Made by a program: the position numbers and the translations under genes
Assembly: GCF_037914945.1 (NCBI RefSeq)
Contig: NZ_CP149790.1
Span: 124,001 to 188,000, forward strand
From: Haloterrigena sp. KLK7
GTDB lineage: Archaea > Halobacteriota > Halobacteria > Halobacteriales > Natrialbaceae
DNA length: 64,000 bases
Reading direction: 5' to 3'
The notes under the pieces: generated by a model
Databases searched by the model: none
Told to the model about the DNA's origin: nothing
The model's input: only the letters and a program-made list of their open reading frames with translations
Shown: positions 61,466-64,000 of the stretch, piece after piece
Layout: the number at the start of each line of letters is the position of its first letter
How positions within the stretch are numbered: position 1 is the stretch's first letter

Positions 61466-63058
61466 TCACTCCATGTACCCGAGTCCCTTCAGCCGGTCTT
61501 CGACGTCGTCGAAGTCATCGTCGACGTCGCCGTCGCGGTCCGCTTTCGAGACGCCGGTCCGTTCGACCTTCGTCGATGCGGGGTTCGCGTCCTCGTCGAA
61601 GGCGTCGAAGAGGACGCGGCCGTCGGCGTTCTTCGGCACGGGTTCGCCGATTCCGTGGAGCAGAGTCGGTGCGATGTCGACGACGCGAGCGCCCCGTAGC
61701 GTCGCGCCGGCGTCGATAGAGGGGCCGCGACAGAGAACGATTCCCTCCGCGCGGTGGCTCGCGTCGTAATTGCCGGTGTCTCCGGTCGCCGTCTCGGTGA
61801 GCGCGTTGCGCGACTCGTAGACGCCCCGGCCCTTGACGATCAGATCGGGCGCCGCGTCGTCGGTCGGGAACAGTTCGTCGCCGTCGAACACGTTCAGCAT
61901 CCGATCGCCGTCGTCGTCGGTGACGGACTCGAAGAGATCGGTGAGCTCCGCCTTGAGCTCCGGGATCTGGCTCGGATCGACGACGCCCTTCTCGAAGCGC
62001 TCGGTGTCGTTGACGTACAGGCAGCCGGGGCCGTGGACGAACGCGACGGTTCGGTCGTAATCGACGTCGTAGAGGGCGTGCTCGCCGGGAATCTGCTCGG
62101 CGACCGTGTCGACGATCGACCGCGGGAGCGTCGAGACGATCTTCTCTTCGGAGATTCCGACCCGCCTGAGGGCGTCCGTGATGCGTTCCCGGGAGATCCC
62201 CAGGCTCGCGAGCGCGCCGCGGGTGCCCTCGTCCTCCTGTTCGAAGAGGTACCCGTCCCGCTCCAAGATGTGGTTAACGTAGACCAGTTCCTCGATCGGT
62301 CCGAACCCGTGGTCGGAGACGACGTAGAGGTCGGCCTCGTGTTCGTCGGTGTACTCCATCACCTCGCCGAGGATCGCGTCGAGTTTCTTGTAGTGGGCCA
62401 GCAACCGATCCATGTCCCAGATGAGGTGCTGGAAGCGGTCGGGAGCGGTGAAGACGAAGAAGAACAGCCGCCAGTCGTCGCTGGCGCGGTCCATCTGGAG
62501 GTGCATCAGATCGCGTCGCGTCTCGAGCATCTCGTCGACGGCCACCTCGAACTCGTCGAGTCGGTCGGCGTAGTCGGGGTAGTCGAGGCTGATCTCATAC
62601 TCGGGGATCCGCGATTCGATCTCGTCCCCGAGGTCGGGCGGATGGGTGTACTCCTTGTCCGTCGAGGGCGTCATCATGCCGGTGACCATCGTGCCGTCGA
62701 TCTCCTGGGCCGGATACGTCATCGGGACGTTGCCGACGTGGGCCGGCGTGACTTGCTCCCAGAGAGTCGGCTGCTGGATGTCGTGGCTGGTGTACATCTC
62801 GTGGGTGTAGTCCGACGAGAGATTCTGGAAGCCGTAGACGCCGTGTTTGTCCGGCCAGACCCCGGTCGCGATCGACGGCCACGCCAGCGGTGTCGTCGCG
62901 GGCTGGGTGCTCTCGAGGGTTCCGGCGGCGCCCTCCTCGCGCATTCGGGCGAAGTTCGGGAGCTCGCCCTCGTCGCTCCATTGGTCGATGAGTCTCCACG
63001 GCACGCCGTCGAACCCGAGCACGAACGCGCGCTCGGCTGTCGGGGAAGGGCTGCTCAT
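61466..63058 (-). CDS. alkaline-phosphatase superfamily phosphodiesterase/phosphatase, second copy
   Basis: A 530-aa protein. The metal-binding start VLGFDGVPWRLI, the nucleophile region ATTPLAWPSIATGVWPDKHG (Thr), TAPDRFQHLIWD, VVSDHGFGPIEE and SHRAEGIVLCRGPSI are in the order expected for the nucleotide pyrophosphatase group. The C-terminus ends VEDRLKGLGYME, matching the end of the 37703 paralog. No signal peptide is present. CATAACAA lies 59 bases upstream of ATG 63058. It may release phosphate or cleave diphosphate-linked sugar intermediates. This is inferred from the setting. Confidence 0.85.
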   Translation of the reverse strand: MSSPSPTAERAFVLGFDGVPWRLIDQWSDEGELPNFARMREEGAAGTLESTQPATTPLAWPSIATGVWPDKHGVYGFQNLSSDYTHEMYTSHDIQQPTLWEQVTPAHVGNVPMTYPAQEIDGTMVTGMMTPSTDKEYTHPPDLGDEIESRIPEYEISLDYPDYADRLDEFEVAVDEMLETRRDLMHLQMDRASDDWRLFFFVFTAPDRFQHLIWDMDRLLAHYKKLDAILGEVMEYTDEHEADLYVVSDHGFGPIEELVYVNHILERDGYLFEQEDEGTRGALASLGISRERITDALRRVGISEEKIVSTLPRSIVDTVAEQIPGEHALYDVDYDRTVAFVHGPGCLYVNDTERFEKGVVDPSQIPELKAELTDLFESVTDDDGDRMLNVFDGDELFPTDDAAPDLIVKGRGVYESRNALTETATGDTGNYDASHRAEGIVLCRGPSIDAGATLRGARVVDIAPTLLHGIGEPVPKNADGRVLFDAFDEDANPASTKVERTGVSKADRDGDVDDDFDDVEDRLKGLGYME

Positions 63059-63117
63059 GATTGGATAGGTGTGGCGTCGGAGACGCCTGCTGTCCTGGAA
63101 GTGACGCGATCAGTGCT

Positions 63118-63125
63118 TTGTTATG
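63118..63125 (-). promoter_or_regulatory. CATAACAA motif
   Basis: An exact copy on the reverse strand, 59 bases before the start at 63058. Confidence 0.6.
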
Positions 63126-63284
63126 GGGAGATTTCACCGTTATTCGGGCTAATACTCGGGTAATACGGTCGGTGTGCTGTCGAATTTTCCGGTATCGGGT
63201 TCGATATTAGCCTCTCACATGTGGATTGTGTACTCTGACCATACACGCGTCGTTATGCTCCGTCGCGGTGCGAACAGGTGATCC

Positions 63285-63292
63285 ATAACAAA
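63285..63292 (+). promoter_or_regulatory. CATAACAA motif
   Basis: An exact copy, 50-62 bases before the possible GTG starts of the last gene. Confidence 0.55.
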
Positions 63293-63354
63293 ACGGTTCG
63301 TTCATCAGGAATCGTATATGAGACGCATCCGAGTGGCCGCTGGTGGTGGGTGTC

Positions 63355-64000
63355 GTGGGTAGCGTCGTCGTCTCCCTCGACGCCGAGCTCGGTTGGGGCT
63401 TCCACGATCTCCCGGACCCGCCGGCCGACCGCGTCGAGTCCGGCCGCCGCGGCTGGTCGGTAATGCTCGAGTTGCTCGACGAGTTCGACGTTCCGGCGAC
63501 GTGGGCCGTCGTCGGCCACCTCATGCTCGAGTCCTGCGACGGCGCCCACGAGGGACATCCCGCGCCGCCGGGCTGGTTCGACCGCGAACGCGGCGCGTGG
63601 GCCGACCGCGAGGACCTCCGGTTCGGGCCCGACCTCGTCGACGGCGTCCTCGAGGCCGACGTCGACCACGAACTCGCCAGCCACACCTTCTCGCACGTCC
63701 TCTTCGGGGATCCGAAGACGGATCGGGAACTCGCCGCCGCGGAGCTCGATCGGGCCACCGAAATCGCCGCCGAGTGGGGCGAATCGATCGACTCGTTCAT
63801 CTATCCGCGCAACGACGTCGGTCACCGGGACGTGCTGGCCGAGTACGACGTCTCGGCGTACCGCGGTCGGTCGCCGACCCGGGACGGCGTTCGCGGCGTC
63901 TTCGACTCGACGGTCCGCGACCAGTCGCTGGTGACCGACCCCCGGACCGACGAGTACGGGCTGGTCAACGTGCCGGCCTCGCTGTTCCTCTTCGGCTTCG
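63355..64000 (+). CDS. polysaccharide deacetylase-like protein (3' truncated by window)
   Basis: An open frame to the window end, ~215 residues. NodB-type features are VVVSLDAELGWGF at the N-terminus (metal-binding Asp) and DVPATWAVVGHLML. The H-x3-H motif is HELASHTFSHVLFG, and IYPRNDVGHRDVLAEY is typical of the archaeal short group. GTG at 63355 is chosen. GTG at 63346 or 63343 is also possible, and there is no ATG. It is unrelated in detail to the deacetylase-like gene at 58463, so the cluster has two enzymes of this fold. Confidence 0.82.
   Translation, partial: MGSVVVSLDAELGWGFHDLPDPPADRVESGRRGWSVMLELLDEFDVPATWAVVGHLMLESCDGAHEGHPAPPGWFDRERGAWADREDLRFGPDLVDGVLEADVDHELASHTFSHVLFGDPKTDRELAAAELDRATEIAAEWGESIDSFIYPRNDVGHRDVLAEYDVSAYRGRSPTRDGVRGVFDSTVRDQSLVTDPRTDEYGLVNVPASLFLFGF

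Overview
The window is chromosomal DNA from a halophilic archaeon. It is GC-rich, rich in CTCGAG, and encodes very acidic proteins. It also carries an archaeal TFB, Tat signal peptides on most exported proteins, two PGF-CTERM (archaeosortase) surface proteins, leaderless-looking promoters, and haloarchaeal families such as DUF7344 and PhiH1-repressor-like winged helices. A Natrialbales-type genus (Natrinema/Haloterrigena-like) is my guess from style only.

Region 1 (1-23.6 kb) mixes housekeeping and conflict genes. It opens with the 3' end of an Lhr-type helicase. Next comes a 1693-aa secreted protein with calcium-binding aspartate repeats, a VWA domain and a C-terminal PD-(D/E)xK-like nuclease tail. 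A cytoplasmic partner gene starts 2 bases after it, giving a probable polymorphic toxin/immunity pair. A PAS/PAS/GAF histidine kinase, a phosphatidylserine decarboxylase homologue and a self-inhibited Fic protein follow. A patch of decayed toxin-antitoxin fragments and a response regulator come next. An AT-rich island (about 14.9-16.95 kb) carries a SLATT-like two-TM protein and a GGDEF-type nucleotide cyclase, with a PhiH1-like regulator just upstream. This looks like a small nucleotide-signalling defence module and is the leading candidate for an undescribed system. Coiled-coil proteins, an esterase, a TFB and a DUF7344 protein complete the region.

Region 2 (24.3-64 kb) is a cell-surface / exopolysaccharide island. 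It holds four Tat-exported beta-helix proteins, three of them with repeated C-terminal beta-sandwich modules, plus a stand-alone module. It also holds two paralogous polytopic GT-C-like membrane proteins, a QueC-like PP-loop enzyme and an AsnB-like amidotransferase lacking its Cys2. Other members are a GNAT enzyme, two FemAB-like acyltransferases, an N-formyltransferase and two alkaline-phosphatase-superfamily enzymes. The rest are a DUF1616 protein with a long repeat tail, two tandem PGF-CTERM paralogs, a GT4 glycosyltransferase, a Wzx-type flippase, a DUF354 GT-B-like protein, two polysaccharide deacetylases and a UDP-GlcNAc 2-epimerase. Most of these genes are single transcription units in alternating orientation.

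A short oriented motif, CATAACAA, lies upstream of nine of these genes, with near matches upstream of four more. This suggests that the island is one regulon of mostly monocistronic genes. The beta-helix genes instead share a TTAT-type TATA box 23-25 bases from the start codon.

All calls come from reading the sequence and recalling families. No database search was possible.
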